A stretch of DNA of 64,000 nucleotides from Exiguobacterium sp. s193 (GCF_018618755.1 NZ_JACSMR010000001.1:186001-250000); one strand, 5' to 3'. Shown: positions 29,935-39,434, counted from the first letter of the stretch. Notes: generated from the sequence alone by a model not told the origin. A program made the numbers and translations.

Positions 29935-30657
29935 TTAATTTCCTGTGACATCGACAAAGGGATCCGATTTAGGTGTCGTTTCCTTGAGTGGTGTCTTTTT
30001 GTCCGGGACTAGCTTCGTCAAGTCCGGGCGGTAGTATGTCTCGATTTCAATCGTAAAGGTCATCATCTCGTCGTCAAGCAGGATCGCGTCACTCCCGGCA
30101 CCCGGTTCATCCGGTCCCGTCAATTGGATTTGACGTAAAATCGTAATCCGGTCCGTCCGTTCGATTTGCTTCAAAAATGCCATCAGTTCGAGGTAAGACG
30201 GCGCTTCGACCGATAACGATGCCGGAAGTGTCGTCGCTGTCGTCGTCGCGACAGGTGCTTCTGCTTCAGCCGCATTGATGTCGGATTCTGTCGCCATCGC
30301 GCCATCGACAACTGGTGTCGATTCGACGACCGGTGCAGGGACGACGTCCGTTTGGCCAAACGTGATCGACTGGACTTTCACACCGGCGATTTGACTTGAC
30401 GCATTGATGGCATCGATGACATCATCGTTTGCCGGAAGGACGGGCACTTTTTTCTGAAGGAAACTCGATTCCGCGACATCGACTTTTTGTTCACTTGCTT
30501 TCGCGAGTTCAAGTGCCGTCTGTTCCCGGTCAAGCGTCGCTTCCGTTTCATTGAGTTCTTGATATGTCGTATAGGTCGTATAGCCGAAGTAAGCAACACC
30601 ACCAATTACGAGGAGGAGCGTAATCCCAAGGAGAAGGAAACTACTATACCGTTTCAA
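29935..30657 (-). CDS. pilO: PilO-like type IV pilus assembly protein
   Basis: Bitopic inner alignment protein that would pair with the PilN part of its neighbour. The 240 residues have one N-terminal membrane helix (FLLLGITLLLVIGGVAYFG), a coiled-coil stretch (YQELNETEATLDREQ), a long Ala/Thr/Val-rich linker, and a small C-terminal domain (YLELMAFLKQIERTDRITI) like the PilO ferredoxin fold. The start is TTG, overlapping the stop of the PilM-PilN gene (TTGA) after GGAGG. PilO identity rests on position, topology and the weak C-terminal signature. Confidence 0.75.
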   Translation of the reverse strand: MKRYSSFLLLGITLLLVIGGVAYFGYTTYTTYQELNETEATLDREQTALELAKASEQKVDVAESSFLQKKVPVLPANDDVIDAINASSQIAGVKVQSITFGQTDVVPAPVVESTPVVDGAMATESDINAAEAEAPVATTTATTLPASLSVEAPSYLELMAFLKQIERTDRITILRQIQLTGPDEPGAGSDAILLDDEMMTFTIEIETYYRPDLTKLVPDKKTPLKETTPKSDPFVDVTGN

Positions 30658-32369
30658 TTGTCCTCCACCTCCTCAATTTCGGTCGAAATGATTTCGCCCG
30701 CTTGCTCTTCCGGACTGACTGTCTCGCCGTCCGTCGTCTCACCGTTCTCTTCTTTCGGTACATCCGGATTCGCTTCATTCGTCTCCCCTTTGACGACTTC
30801 CGCCGGGAGGACGGATAACGTGAATTGGCCGATGTAACGCGGTTCTTCCGACTGTTCGTCCGTCGCCGGTGTGATCGTCGTCGTCGGAACTTCTTGTCCT
30901 GTCGCAGGATCAATCGTTGTCGATGTGACGACATCCGTTTTTTCATTCATCGTTTTCGTCGTGATGCTCGTTAACGAAACGCCTGTAAAGACATCATCCG
31001 TCAACAATTGTCGGTAAAATCCATTCAGTTCCTCAAGGGTCTCGAATTGCGCATTCATCGTCACGAGATGGTCCGCACCGTAGGCAAATTGTAAAAGATA
31101 GCCCCGCTCCGGCAAGTACCGTGTAATCCGTTCAAGTGTCGGTACGGCAGGACGTGGTGTTTCTTCGAGCCCATCGACCGTCTGCTTCAACTGGGCGACC
31201 TCTTGTTTCGTCGATTGAGCCGACTCTGCTTGTAATGTCCGGACGATTTGGATTTGATTGTTCGCCGTTTCGATCCGGTCCGCGAATTGATCCGTCTGCC
31301 AGAATAAGTATCCACCAATCAATCCGCCGAACAACAGGAGAACAAGCGACGCGACGAGTGGGAATTTCGGCATGACGTCGTTTTCCGGTAGAAGGTTGAT
31401 GCGGTCCTTTCGTGGAATCGCGAGTCCGATCAGTGGCAGATAGGGCCGCGGAATTGCTTGCGACGCCACTTCGACCTGTTCAGGAAGCTGTTCGAGCCGT
31501 AAGTCGAAATTCGCTTCGAACCGCGTGACAAGTGCTTCCTGGAACGGGAAGTCTCCGGCTAAGATGACACGACTGATTTCCCGCTGATCACGCGCGAGCG
31601 AAAAACGGTAGAAATCAAGGACACGTGAAAACTCAAGCAACATCTCGTCGAGCGTCATCTCGACTTGCGTATCATCCAAGCGGTAGCGGTAGTGCAAGCG
31701 ATCATCAATCACATCGACTTCCCAGGCGTTTGAGCTGAACGTATCGACCGACCGGATCAGACGCGGAATTTTATCTTCGATGATGATCAATTGATGGTTC
31801 GTCGCATTGACGTTCCAAATCAACAGACTGCTGCTGTCTTCGATTTCATACAGCGACTCGATTCCGAAGAACGTAGCGAGCGGTTGTGGTTCAGCCGCAA
31901 CAAGACGGAGATGTTTCTGCTTGAACAGTTGCATGTATTGTTTGATTGCCTCGTTCGGCGCTGCATACAGCATGATTTCCCGTTTGCCGTCTTCTTCGAG
32001 CAGTGTGTAATCGAAGTACGGTTCTTCAAACGGCAGGACGATGCTGTGTCCGAGTTCCATGAACAAGTAACCACGGATTTGGTTCGTCTCGACCGACTCC
32101 GGAATTTCAAGTTTCCGTGCTAAAACAAGGGATCCGTCAAGCGCAAGAACGGCTTGCGAACCACGCGGCACTTTCAATTTCGTCAGCAGGCTGTCAAAAA
32201 TCAAATCAAGCGAAGCTTCCGGTTGGAGCCAGCCCCCTTGGAGCGTCCCCGCTGGCAAGGACGCGACGGCACGCCGTTTGATCGTCCCGTTCTTGACGAC
32301 GGCACCGAACACGGCGACATCTGTGAAGTTAAAGTAAATATAAGTACCCCTGCGCCTAGCTTGCGCCAT
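30654..32369 (-). CDS. Fused PilM-PilN type IV pilus assembly protein
   Basis: Residues 1 to about 320 are an actin-like PilM domain (VLALDGSLVLARKLEIPES, YFMELG-type segment, and RVILAGDFPFQEAL). At 324-329 comes INLLPE, the signature that begins PilN and with which free PilN binds PilM. It is followed by a membrane helix at about 337-358, a coiled coil (VRTLQAESAQSTKQEV) and a PilN-like domain (NGFYRQLLTDDVFTGVSL). The C-terminal 45 residues are strongly acidic. Normally PilM and PilN are separate proteins. It follows pilD and overlaps pilO by 4 nt. The frame is uninterrupted, so this is a true fusion, not a misread stop. Confidence 0.85.
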   Translation of the reverse strand: MAQARRRGTYIYFNFTDVAVFGAVVKNGTIKRRAVASLPAGTLQGGWLQPEASLDLIFDSLLTKLKVPRGSQAVLALDGSLVLARKLEIPESVETNQIRGYLFMELGHSIVLPFEEPYFDYTLLEEDGKREIMLYAAPNEAIKQYMQLFKQKHLRLVAAEPQPLATFFGIESLYEIEDSSSLLIWNVNATNHQLIIIEDKIPRLIRSVDTFSSNAWEVDVIDDRLHYRYRLDDTQVEMTLDEMLLEFSRVLDFYRFSLARDQREISRVILAGDFPFQEALVTRFEANFDLRLEQLPEQVEVASQAIPRPYLPLIGLAIPRKDRINLLPENDVMPKFPLVASLVLLLFGGLIGGYLFWQTDQFADRIETANNQIQIVRTLQAESAQSTKQEVAQLKQTVDGLEETPRPAVPTLERITRYLPERGYLLQFAYGADHLVTMNAQFETLEELNGFYRQLLTDDVFTGVSLTSITTKTMNEKTDVVTSTTIDPATGQEVPTTTITPATDEQSEEPRYIGQFTLSVLPAEVVKGETNEANPDVPKEENGETTDGETVSPEEQAGEIISTEIEEVEDN

Positions 32370-32387
32370 ATGTACGTTCGTCCTTTC

Positions 32388-33143
32388 TCATAGGAACAGA
32401 TTAAGATATAACGTTACCCAATCGTCCGCGAAATAATAAGTTAGTAAAGTCCCGATGGCAATCGAGGGGACAAACGGAATCGGTTGTTTCCGTTCGATCC
32501 GTTTTAATCCAAGTAGTGTCAAACCGATGAGCGAACCGACAAACGCCGAGACAAATAACGCAATCACGACATCGAGTGGTCCGAGAAAAATCCCGAGTAA
32601 ACCAAACAGTTTGACATCCCCTGCCCCCATCCCTTGGCGTGACGCCAAAAAGATGACGAACAGTAAGCCGAAACCGACGATCCCACCAATAATTGGATTA
32701 TACCAGTTCTCGAGTGGGGAAAGGTAGCGAACTATCAGACTAATCGGTAAAAAGAACAGCAATATTTTATTCGGGACGAGCATGTAGGCGAGATCCGACA
32801 TGACGAGGATGAATAACAGGCTTGTCAAAATCAGCGTCAAGACAAATTGCATCGACCAGCCGAACTGATAAAAGGCGTAGGCATACAGCACGCCGCCAAG
32901 CAATTCCAGTGCCGGATACTTTGCGGAGATCGGCTGCTTGCAGTCGCGGCATTTTCCGCGTAAAGCAAGATAGCCGATGACCGGCGTCAGTTCGAGTGGA
33001 CCAAGGACATGTCCACAGTTCGGACAATGCGACCGGGGACGGACGATCGATTCCCCAAGCGGAATCCGCAGACCGACGACGTTCGTGAACGACGTAATCA
33101 GCATGCCAATAATGAAAAAATAGACCGTAAAAACGATTGTCAT
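32388..33143 (-). CDS. pilD: Prepilin leader peptidase/N-methyltransferase
   Basis: Membrane aspartic protease that cleaves and methylates prepilins. The 251 residues have the zinc-binding CPNCG...CRDC block near the N-terminus, and the two catalytic aspartates in SDLAYMLVPNK and GAGDVKLFG, within about eight membrane helices. It should process the major pilin and the three minor pilins of this locus, and probably competence pseudopilins. It occupies the position of B. subtilis comC. Confidence 0.95.
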   Translation of the reverse strand: MTIVFTVYFFIIGMLITSFTNVVGLRIPLGESIVRPRSHCPNCGHVLGPLELTPVIGYLALRGKCRDCKQPISAKYPALELLGGVLYAYAFYQFGWSMQFVLTLILTSLLFILVMSDLAYMLVPNKILLFFLPISLIVRYLSPLENWYNPIIGGIVGFGLLFVIFLASRQGMGAGDVKLFGLLGIFLGPLDVVIALFVSAFVGSLIGLTLLGLKRIERKQPIPFVPSIAIGTLLTYYFADDWVTLYLNLFL

Positions 33144-33172
33144 GACTAGGCTCCTTTCTTAAAAAACTTCAG

Positions 33173-33200
33173 AAAAAAACCCCCGAGGTGGGGGCTGATT
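33173..33200 (-). terminator. Strong terminator after the major pilin gene
   Basis: The minus-strand stem AGCCCCCACCTCGGGGG is followed by TTTTTTTC. It lies inside the pilus operon between the pilin gene and pilD and should make the pilin message much more abundant than the downstream genes. Confidence 0.85.
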
Positions 33201-33208
33201 TTGTTTGA

Positions 33209-33691
33209 TTATTTAATTGCTGATCGTTTTAATTCAGAAGAAGATTCACCTTCAAAATATTTCTTATCGTTCGAACCAATCATAGTAACCGTATAAGTAA
33301 ATTTACCATTTTCTTGCTGACCAATTGTTACAGATGCTTGTTTATAAGCCTTATCACTGTTCATTGGATCTTTCATCGAATCGATGTATTCATCCAAAGA
33401 ATTTTTATCTTCTGTTGTACTCGGGTCACCAATAAAGTATAAAACATCATCTTTTTTTATTCCAGCTGCATCTGCTGCAACCTTCAATTTCGCTGCACTC
33501 ACTAATTGTTTCGCATTTGATACTTGCGCATCCTTACGCGAGTTCTCAATCAATCCACCAATCGCTACTACCGCGATTGCGGCAATAATTCCGAGGATAA
33601 CGACGACGACGAGTAACTCGATCAACGTCAAGCCACGCTCATCGCGCATTTGTTTTGCATCTAACCAGATTTCTTTTAACCGTTCTAACAT
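33209..33691 (-). CDS. pilA: Major type IV pilin
   Basis: Structural pilus subunit. The 160 residues have a 20-residue leader ending RDERG, then LTLIELLVVVVILGIIAAIAV, the class III signal with Glu at mature position 5 (E25) and cleavage after G20. The C-terminal globular domain has no cysteine pair. The leader is longer than in Gram-negative type IVa pilins, as is common in monoderm pilins. It has its own promoter and terminator, as expected for the most abundant subunit. Confidence 0.93.
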   Translation of the reverse strand: MLERLKEIWLDAKQMRDERGLTLIELLVVVVILGIIAAIAVVAIGGLIENSRKDAQVSNAKQLVSAAKLKVAADAAGIKKDDVLYFIGDPSTTEDKNSLDEYIDSMKDPMNSDKAYKQASVTIGQQENGKFTYTVTMIGSNDKKYFEGESSSELKRSAIK

Positions 33692-33755
33692 TTTAGTATT
33701 CCTCCCTAGTGCTTTTTAAGTGTGATGTATAGGTAATACTATCCAGATGATTACT

Positions 33756-33783
33756 ATTATAGTAGCACCATAATTTTTGTGAA
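33756..33783 (-). promoter_or_regulatory. Major pilin promoter
   Basis: TTCACA (33778-33783), 16-nt spacer and perfect TATAAT (33756-33761) on the minus strand, followed by about 60 nt of leader and a GGGAGG site. Confidence 0.7.
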
Positions 33784-33824
33784 TAATGTCTTTTTTATAC
33801 AACAGGTAAATGTTTTTACAGTTG

Positions 33825-35042
33825 TTATTCGCCTTGGATGTCGGAATAGATCTTAAACATCGGAACGACGACGGCGATGACGATGACACCGACGATTGCT
33901 GCGAGCACGACGATCAGTAACGGTTCGATGATGGATTTCAAGCGGTCCGTCGTCGTCTCGACCTCCGTCTCATAAAAGTCTGCGACTTCCGTCAACATTG
34001 AGTCGAGGCGCCCCGACTCCTCACCGATCGCAATCATCTGCGTCACAAGCGGCGGAAAATATTTATTTTTTTCCAGCGGCTCGTGCATCGGAATCCCGCG
34101 TGACATCGCTTCGTTCGCGGCTGCGATCCCTTTACGGATGACACGGTTCGTCACGATCCGTTCCGTGATGTCGAGCGACGCAAGAATCGGGACGGACGCA
34201 TTCAGCAGAACGGCCAGTCCACGGGTCATCAAGGCGATTTGCGACTTTTGAATCAAAGGTCCGAAGACCGGCAACATCAACAGGACACGGTCAAAGATGA
34301 CCCGTTGCCGTTCATTTTTTAAGTTAAAGTAGAGCAGCCCGAGCAGTCCGAAGGCGGCAAGCAACAAGACCCACCAATAGGCAACAAAAAAATCGGACAC
34401 GGCTACGACGAGTTTCGTGATTAACGGCAGTTCACTCCCGAGTTGGTCGAAGATCGACGCAAACGTCGGGACGACGTTCAGCATCAAAAAGACGACGACC
34501 CCGATTGCGACAATCGAGACGACAGCGGGATAAATCAACGCCGAGATGACTTTCCGTTTAATTTCATATTGTTTTTGAAGCTGGGTGACGATGTTATCGA
34601 GTGCTTCTTCTAAGTTCCCGCTCGCCTCTCCCGCCATCGCCATACTGACGAAAAACGTATCGAAGACACGTGGATGTTTTTCAATCGCTTGCGAGAACTG
34701 AATCCCACTTCGTAAGTCATCCTCGACTTCGACGAGGGCTCGTTCGAGCGGTTTCGATTCCGTCTGCTTGCGTAAGATTTCCGTTGCCTTGACGATTGAA
34801 ACCCCCGAGCGGACAAGCGTCGCAAACTGCCGGGCATACATGACGAGATGTTCGATTTTTGGTTTTGCCGTTAAAAATGTGATTTCCGTGTTCAAGCCTT
34901 TTGACTCTTGTTTCTCAAGTAACGTCACGGCAATTTGATCCGTTCGGAGGCGTTCTGCCGCCTCCCGTTTCGTCAATGCCGTAATCTTGCCTTTTTTCCG
35001 TTTTCCAGCCATCGTCCGACCTTCATAGATAAATACTGCCAT
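33825..35042 (-). CDS. pilC: Type IV pilus inner membrane platform protein PilC
   Basis: Polytopic membrane platform that couples the PilB and PilT motors to pilin polymerisation. The 405 residues contain two GspF-type domains (FATLVRSGVSIVKATEILRK and LAVLLNASVPILASLDITER) and four membrane helices including VVSIVAIGVVVFLMLNVVP. The end VGVIVIAVVVPMFKIYSDIQGE is typical. It follows pilT by 4 nt. Confidence 0.96.
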   Translation of the reverse strand: MAVFIYEGRTMAGKRKKGKITALTKREAAERLRTDQIAVTLLEKQESKGLNTEITFLTAKPKIEHLVMYARQFATLVRSGVSIVKATEILRKQTESKPLERALVEVEDDLRSGIQFSQAIEKHPRVFDTFFVSMAMAGEASGNLEEALDNIVTQLQKQYEIKRKVISALIYPAVVSIVAIGVVVFLMLNVVPTFASIFDQLGSELPLITKLVVAVSDFFVAYWWVLLLAAFGLLGLLYFNLKNERQRVIFDRVLLMLPVFGPLIQKSQIALMTRGLAVLLNASVPILASLDITERIVTNRVIRKGIAAANEAMSRGIPMHEPLEKNKYFPPLVTQMIAIGEESGRLDSMLTEVADFYETEVETTTDRLKSIIEPLLIVVLAAIVGVIVIAVVVPMFKIYSDIQGE

Positions 35043-35046
35043 CTGC

Positions 35047-36090
35047 TCACCCCGATATGTAAGGTGTCGCGGCTGATGCTGGAATCAGTCCCCGACTAAC
35101 TAAGTCTTGTAATGCCATTTGCATCGTCTGCATCCCATATTGTTTTCCGGTTTGCAAAACAGACTGGATTTGATATTCCTTGCCCGTCCGAATCAAGTTC
35201 GACACGGCTGGCGTCTCGACCATGATTTCAAGCGCCGCGACACGTCCCGATCCATCTGACCGTGGCATCAAACGTTGTGAGACGACACCGGCTAAAACGT
35301 TCGCCAGTTGCGCCCGGATTTGGTCCTGTTGCTCGGACGGAAAGACGTCGATGATACGGCTGACCGTTGACGCGGCCGTCGACGTATGGACGGTCGCAAA
35401 GACGAGATGTCCTGTTTCCGCTGCCGTGACGGCTGTTGAAATCGTCTCCAAGTCGCGCATCTCCCCGAGCAAGATGACGTCCGGATCCTGGCGGAGCGCC
35501 GAGCGGAGTCCACTCGCAAACCGCGGCGCATCGATGCCGATTTCCCGTTGATCAATCAAACTTTTTTGATGGCTGTGCAAATACTCGATTGGATCTTCGA
35601 GCGTGATGATCCGTTTGTACATCGTCTGGTTGATTTCGTTAATCATCGCAGCAAGTGTCGTCGACTTTCCTGACCCCGTCGGTCCGGTGACGAGGATCAA
35701 GCCATGCGGCTTCGTCAAGAACCGTTTCAAGACCGGTGGTAACGACAGTTGTTCGAGCGTCGGGACTTCGGTCGGAATCGTCCGAAATGCCATCGAAAGT
35801 GCGCCGCGCTGATAAAAACAGTTGACGCGGTATCGGGCGACACCCGTCACACCAAACGAAAAATCGATATCACGATCCTGTTTGAGCTGCAGGTACATTT
35901 CGTCCGTAATCAAGGAGCGGACAAAGCCATCGATGATGACCGGTTTTAATTTATCTGTTCCAAAAGCCGTCAAGACGCCGTTGACACGGAAGACCGGTGG
36001 CGAACCCGCCGTCAAGTGGACGTCGGACGCTCCTTTTTCTTTCGAGGACCGGAGAATGTCTTCAATTTGTGCCCGTTCCATCTTACTCAT
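35047..36090 (-). CDS. pilT: Type IV pilus retraction ATPase PilT
   Basis: Hexameric ATPase for pilus retraction and twitching. The 347 residues start with ASDVHLTAGSPPVFRVNG, carry Walker A GPTGSGKSTT (136-145), Walker B region VILLGEMRDLETI, and NLIRTGKEYQIQSVLQTG near the C-terminus. Presence of PilT distinguishes this locus from competence pseudopili and predicts retractable pili. It overlaps pilB by 4 nt. Confidence 0.96.
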   Translation of the reverse strand: MSKMERAQIEDILRSSKEKGASDVHLTAGSPPVFRVNGVLTAFGTDKLKPVIIDGFVRSLITDEMYLQLKQDRDIDFSFGVTGVARYRVNCFYQRGALSMAFRTIPTEVPTLEQLSLPPVLKRFLTKPHGLILVTGPTGSGKSTTLAAMINEINQTMYKRIITLEDPIEYLHSHQKSLIDQREIGIDAPRFASGLRSALRQDPDVILLGEMRDLETISTAVTAAETGHLVFATVHTSTAASTVSRIIDVFPSEQQDQIRAQLANVLAGVVSQRLMPRSDGSGRVAALEIMVETPAVSNLIRTGKEYQIQSVLQTGKQYGMQTMQMALQDLVSRGLIPASAATPYISG

Positions 36091-37751
36091 TCAGAAATCA
36101 CCGTCCGTAAGATTTCTTCCGTCGTCGTAATCCCTTGGGCGACTTTTGTCAGTCCGTCTGCCAACAGGAAACGTTGACCTTGTGACTTGACGTACAGCGT
36201 GATTTCGCTTTCCGTCGATTGGTTCATGATCATCCGGCGGAGTACTTCATCGATCATGACGACTTCCTGGATCGCGAGTCGTCCCCGGTATCCGGTCATG
36301 TTACATGATGAGCACCCGCGTCCCCGCATGACGGTCGTCGCTTCGATGCCTTCTTGTTCAAACAATTCCTGCTCACGTTTTGAGAGCGGCTGGACTTCCC
36401 CGCAATCACGGCAGACACGTCTGACGAGCCGCTGCGCGATCAAGCCTGTGACCGATGCCGCGACAAGGAATGGTTCAACTCCCATGTCGATCAGCCGGGT
36501 GATTGAACTAATCGCCGAGTTCGTGTGTAATGTCGAGAGGACGAGGTGACCGGTTAACGACGCCCGGATTGAAATTTCTGCTGTTTCAATGTCACGAATC
36601 TCTCCGACCATGACGACGTTCGGATCTTGTCGTAAGATCGAACGTAATCCACTTGCAAACGTCAACCCGATTTTACTGTTGACCTGGACTTGATTGATAC
36701 CGTCGACTTGGTACTCGACAGGGTCTTCGACCGTGATGATGTTCCGTGTTTCATCATTTAATTCATTGAGTGCCGCGTACAACGTCGACGATTTCCCGGA
36801 TCCGGTCGGTCCTGTAATCAAAATGATGCCGTTCGGACGTTTCAGCATGTCACGGAATTGGGATTCATTTCGTTCACTGAAGCCGATTTTTGAAATCGAG
36901 ATATTCGAGTTCGAGCTATCAAGAATCCGGATGACGACTTTTTCGCCGTAGACGGTCGGTAACGTCGAGACGCGGAAATCGTAGGCCAGTCCATTGTATA
37001 TGTACTTAATCCGTCCGTCTTGCGGCAGGCGCGACTCCGTAATATCGAGTTCACTCATGACCTTAATCCGGGTCGTCAAGATATTTTGAATCTGCTTCGG
37101 ATAGTTGTTTTCCGTCCGAAGCTCCCCGTCAATCCGAATCCGGACCGATAATGACGTTTCTTGCGGGTCCATGTGGACATCGGACGCACGTTGGGAAATT
37201 CCGTTCTCAAGAATTTGATTGACGAGGCGAATGATCGGTGCATCTTCGCGCGTCACGACATCCCGGGTCGCGTCCGCCTCCATCATTTCATCGGATTCAA
37301 GTAATTCACGCAGTGACGAATCGATATCATAATACTTTAAAATCGTCCGGCGAATTTCGTCACGGGTCGCAATCCCGACTTCAATCATCAACCCGGTCTG
37401 TAGACGCAGGTCATCAATCGCAATCAAGTCGAGCGGATCTGCCATCGCGATAAACAGACGATTTCCTTCCCGGTAGACTGGGACGAGTGTGTGCCGCTGG
37501 GCAAGTTCTTTTGAAATCAGCTTCGTGACCGCGACATCGACCGGGTAGTTATACAACTGAATGATCGGAATCTTTAACTGGTGGTGAAGTGCTTCGAGTA
37601 ATTGTTGTTCTGTCAAATGACCGAGACGTAACAGGGCATCGCCTAATTTTTCCGTCGGCCGTTTGACCGTCAGTGCTTCATCAATCTGTGATTCTGTCAC
37701 GAGGCTTTCTTCAAGTAACATCTCCCCGAGACGTTTCCGTTTCATCGCCAT
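36087..37751 (-). CDS. pilB: Type IV pilus extension ATPase PilB
   Basis: Hexameric ATPase powering pilus extension. The 554 residues have the N-terminal GSPII_E region (LGEMLLEESLVTESQIDEAL), Walker A GPTGSGKSS at about 314-322, the VMVGEIRDIETAEI Walker B segment and the tetracysteine zinc motif (VCRDCG ... GCSSCNMTGY). First of the pilB-pilT-pilC block. Confidence 0.96.
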   Translation of the reverse strand: MAMKRKRLGEMLLEESLVTESQIDEALTVKRPTEKLGDALLRLGHLTEQQLLEALHHQLKIPIIQLYNYPVDVAVTKLISKELAQRHTLVPVYREGNRLFIAMADPLDLIAIDDLRLQTGLMIEVGIATRDEIRRTILKYYDIDSSLRELLESDEMMEADATRDVVTREDAPIIRLVNQILENGISQRASDVHMDPQETSLSVRIRIDGELRTENNYPKQIQNILTTRIKVMSELDITESRLPQDGRIKYIYNGLAYDFRVSTLPTVYGEKVVIRILDSSNSNISISKIGFSERNESQFRDMLKRPNGIILITGPTGSGKSSTLYAALNELNDETRNIITVEDPVEYQVDGINQVQVNSKIGLTFASGLRSILRQDPNVVMVGEIRDIETAEISIRASLTGHLVLSTLHTNSAISSITRLIDMGVEPFLVAASVTGLIAQRLVRRVCRDCGEVQPLSKREQELFEQEGIEATTVMRGRGCSSCNMTGYRGRLAIQEVVMIDEVLRRMIMNQSTESEITLYVKSQGQRFLLADGLTKVAQGITTTEEILRTVISE

Positions 37752-37759
37752 TTAATTCG

Positions 37760-38077
37760 TCACCCTTCCGCGTGCCATGTTTCTTCTTCATCAAGTGCTG
37801 TCGGTCGTTGTTGTTGTTTTTCATCCATCGTACTCGTCACCGCAGTCGCCACCAAAAGGGTGACGACATATCCTGCGATGACAAACGGATTCATCATCCA
37901 ATCGAATTTGACGAGCAGATATAGTGCGACGACGAGCACAAGTGCCGTGACCGAAAGAATAACCTTCGCCCGTGTCGTCGCGATAAATGGAATTTGAACG
38001 GCAAACATCAAGCCACAGATAATCGTCGCTAGTCCGACGATGATTCCGAGTTCAACCAATAAATCTGTCCAGTTCAT
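37760..38077 (-). CDS. Small membrane protein of the pilus locus
   Basis: Unrecognised 105-residue protein with three predicted membrane helices (about 8-28, 37-57 and 64-84) and a charged C-terminal tail. It lies 8 nt upstream of pilB on the same strand and is probably in the pilus transcript. No family was recognised and no function is assigned. Confidence 0.7.
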   Translation of the reverse strand: MNWTDLLVELGIIVGLATIICGLMFAVQIPFIATTRAKVILSVTALVLVVALYLLVKFDWMMNPFVIAGYVVTLLVATAVTSTMDEKQQQRPTALDEEETWHAEG

Positions 38078-38102
38078 ACAATCCCCTCTTTTCTAATCTG
38101 AA

Positions 38103-39434
38103 TTAACCGACTGCCGGTTCCGCTGTATCACCTTCGACGGGAGAAGCAGGGTCTCCGTCTGTTGGAGTATCTGGTGTATCGGGTGACGTCGGTGTATCCG
38201 GTGATGTCGGTGCATCTGGACCTGTCACATCCGACTCTGGGTCGGTTTGATCCGTCGTATCAGATTCATCATCAGTCGGATCCGTCTCGTTTTGGTTCTC
38301 TTCAGCAGGTGGTGTGACGACCGGGGCTTGCTCCGTTTGACTGCTTTTCATCACGATGGCCGGTGTCGCTGCATAAAAATCAAGTGCAATCAGGATTTTT
38401 TGTTCGCCTTTATTTGATTTGATAAGGCGGTACAATTCAATCGATTTGCCATCTTCACCGGATTGTGTGTCACTTGTCGTTCCGGCAGATAACGTCGCGG
38501 AATAACGGGTGATCGTCCGGTAAGGAATCGATTTTTCTCCCTCAAGTACGGCAGTCACCGTCTCTTTGAATGGCGTTCCACGCAATTCAAGTGTCACGTC
38601 ACTACCCGTCTTCGTCGCAACGAGTTGGTAGCTGCTCGCTTGCGTATTCCGCACGGCAAAATCTGTTTTTTCATCAATTCGGACATCGTAACCGAGTGTG
38701 ATATCGTCCGGTAATTGATCGTGCGGCATCCGTTCGACGATTTCAAACGGTGTTTTGGCGAATAACTCATACAATTTACTTCCAATATATGAAGCAGCTA
38801 CAGGATCCATTCCGTACGTTTTTGTGTTCATCAATTGTCCGGCCTTTAGTTCTACCTGGGTCATGGCTTCGACCATTTGTTCTTCTGCTGCTGATCGTGT
38901 CGTAAAGGAAATCGATGAAACGACTTCATCCGTTCCCGTTGCTACGGTCATCGTAGTCGGATCATAGTTTCCTTCCTTTAACTCTCGGCTCATCTTTGTA
39001 AGCCATGTCTTGAACTGTGTCGTCTGTTCCGCCGTATAGGCGACCGGTTGCGTCGACAAATAGTCCTCGATTGCGGCGTCATCCATACTTACTGATAACT
39101 TGCCCCCTTTTTTTAACGAGGCTGCTTCAATTGCTTGATCCGTTTTAAAGGTTACAAGTGTTGTCGGGATCGGTGTCGTCTCTTCACCTGTTCCCATCGT
39201 TAAAGGCGTCATGTTGGACCAGGTCGTAATCGCTTTTTGTACTTTCGGTTTCGCTTCGTCACGCGTCATCCCGCCGACTGGGACGGATGCAATCCGTGCA
39301 CTGTCAGAGAACTTTTCGCTGACAGTCGCTTGGCCCGTGAAGGAGATGAGCGCGAATGAAGGAACATAGATTAAGACAATCAATAGGACTAAAAGAAGAG
39401 TATGTACTGCAAAACGCTTAAGATTTATCATCAT
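38103..39434 (-). CDS. VanW/YoaR-like extracytoplasmic protein
   Basis: The 443 residues have one N-terminal membrane or signal segment (HTLLLVLLIVLIYVPSFALI), then a domain like the peptidoglycan-binding repeat of YoaR (ASVPVGGMTRDEAKPKVQKA), then a VanW-like beta segment (LGYDVRIDEKTDFAVRNTQ ... DVTLELRGTPF) and an extended Asp/Thr/Pro-rich tail with TSPDTP repeats. The ATG at 39434 follows AAAGGA and is chosen over an upstream frame opening. It is first in the minus-strand pilus operon and could be a wall-associated component that lets the pilus pass the peptidoglycan. This role is inference. Confidence 0.75.
   Translation of the reverse strand: MMINLKRFAVHTLLLVLLIVLIYVPSFALISFTGQATVSEKFSDSARIASVPVGGMTRDEAKPKVQKAITTWSNMTPLTMGTGEETTPIPTTLVTFKTDQAIEAASLKKGGKLSVSMDDAAIEDYLSTQPVAYTAEQTTQFKTWLTKMSRELKEGNYDPTTMTVATGTDEVVSSISFTTRSAAEEQMVEAMTQVELKAGQLMNTKTYGMDPVAASYIGSKLYELFAKTPFEIVERMPHDQLPDDITLGYDVRIDEKTDFAVRNTQASSYQLVATKTGSDVTLELRGTPFKETVTAVLEGEKSIPYRTITRYSATLSAGTTSDTQSGEDGKSIELYRLIKSNKGEQKILIALDFYAATPAIVMKSSQTEQAPVVTPPAEENQNETDPTDDESDTTDQTDPESDVTGPDAPTSPDTPTSPDTPDTPTDGDPASPVEGDTAEPAVG

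Noticed and set aside
38103-38290. Repeats encoding TSPDTP in the tail of the VanW-like gene as a CRISPR-like array
   Set aside because: They are short, in-frame, coding low-complexity repeats without unique spacers.
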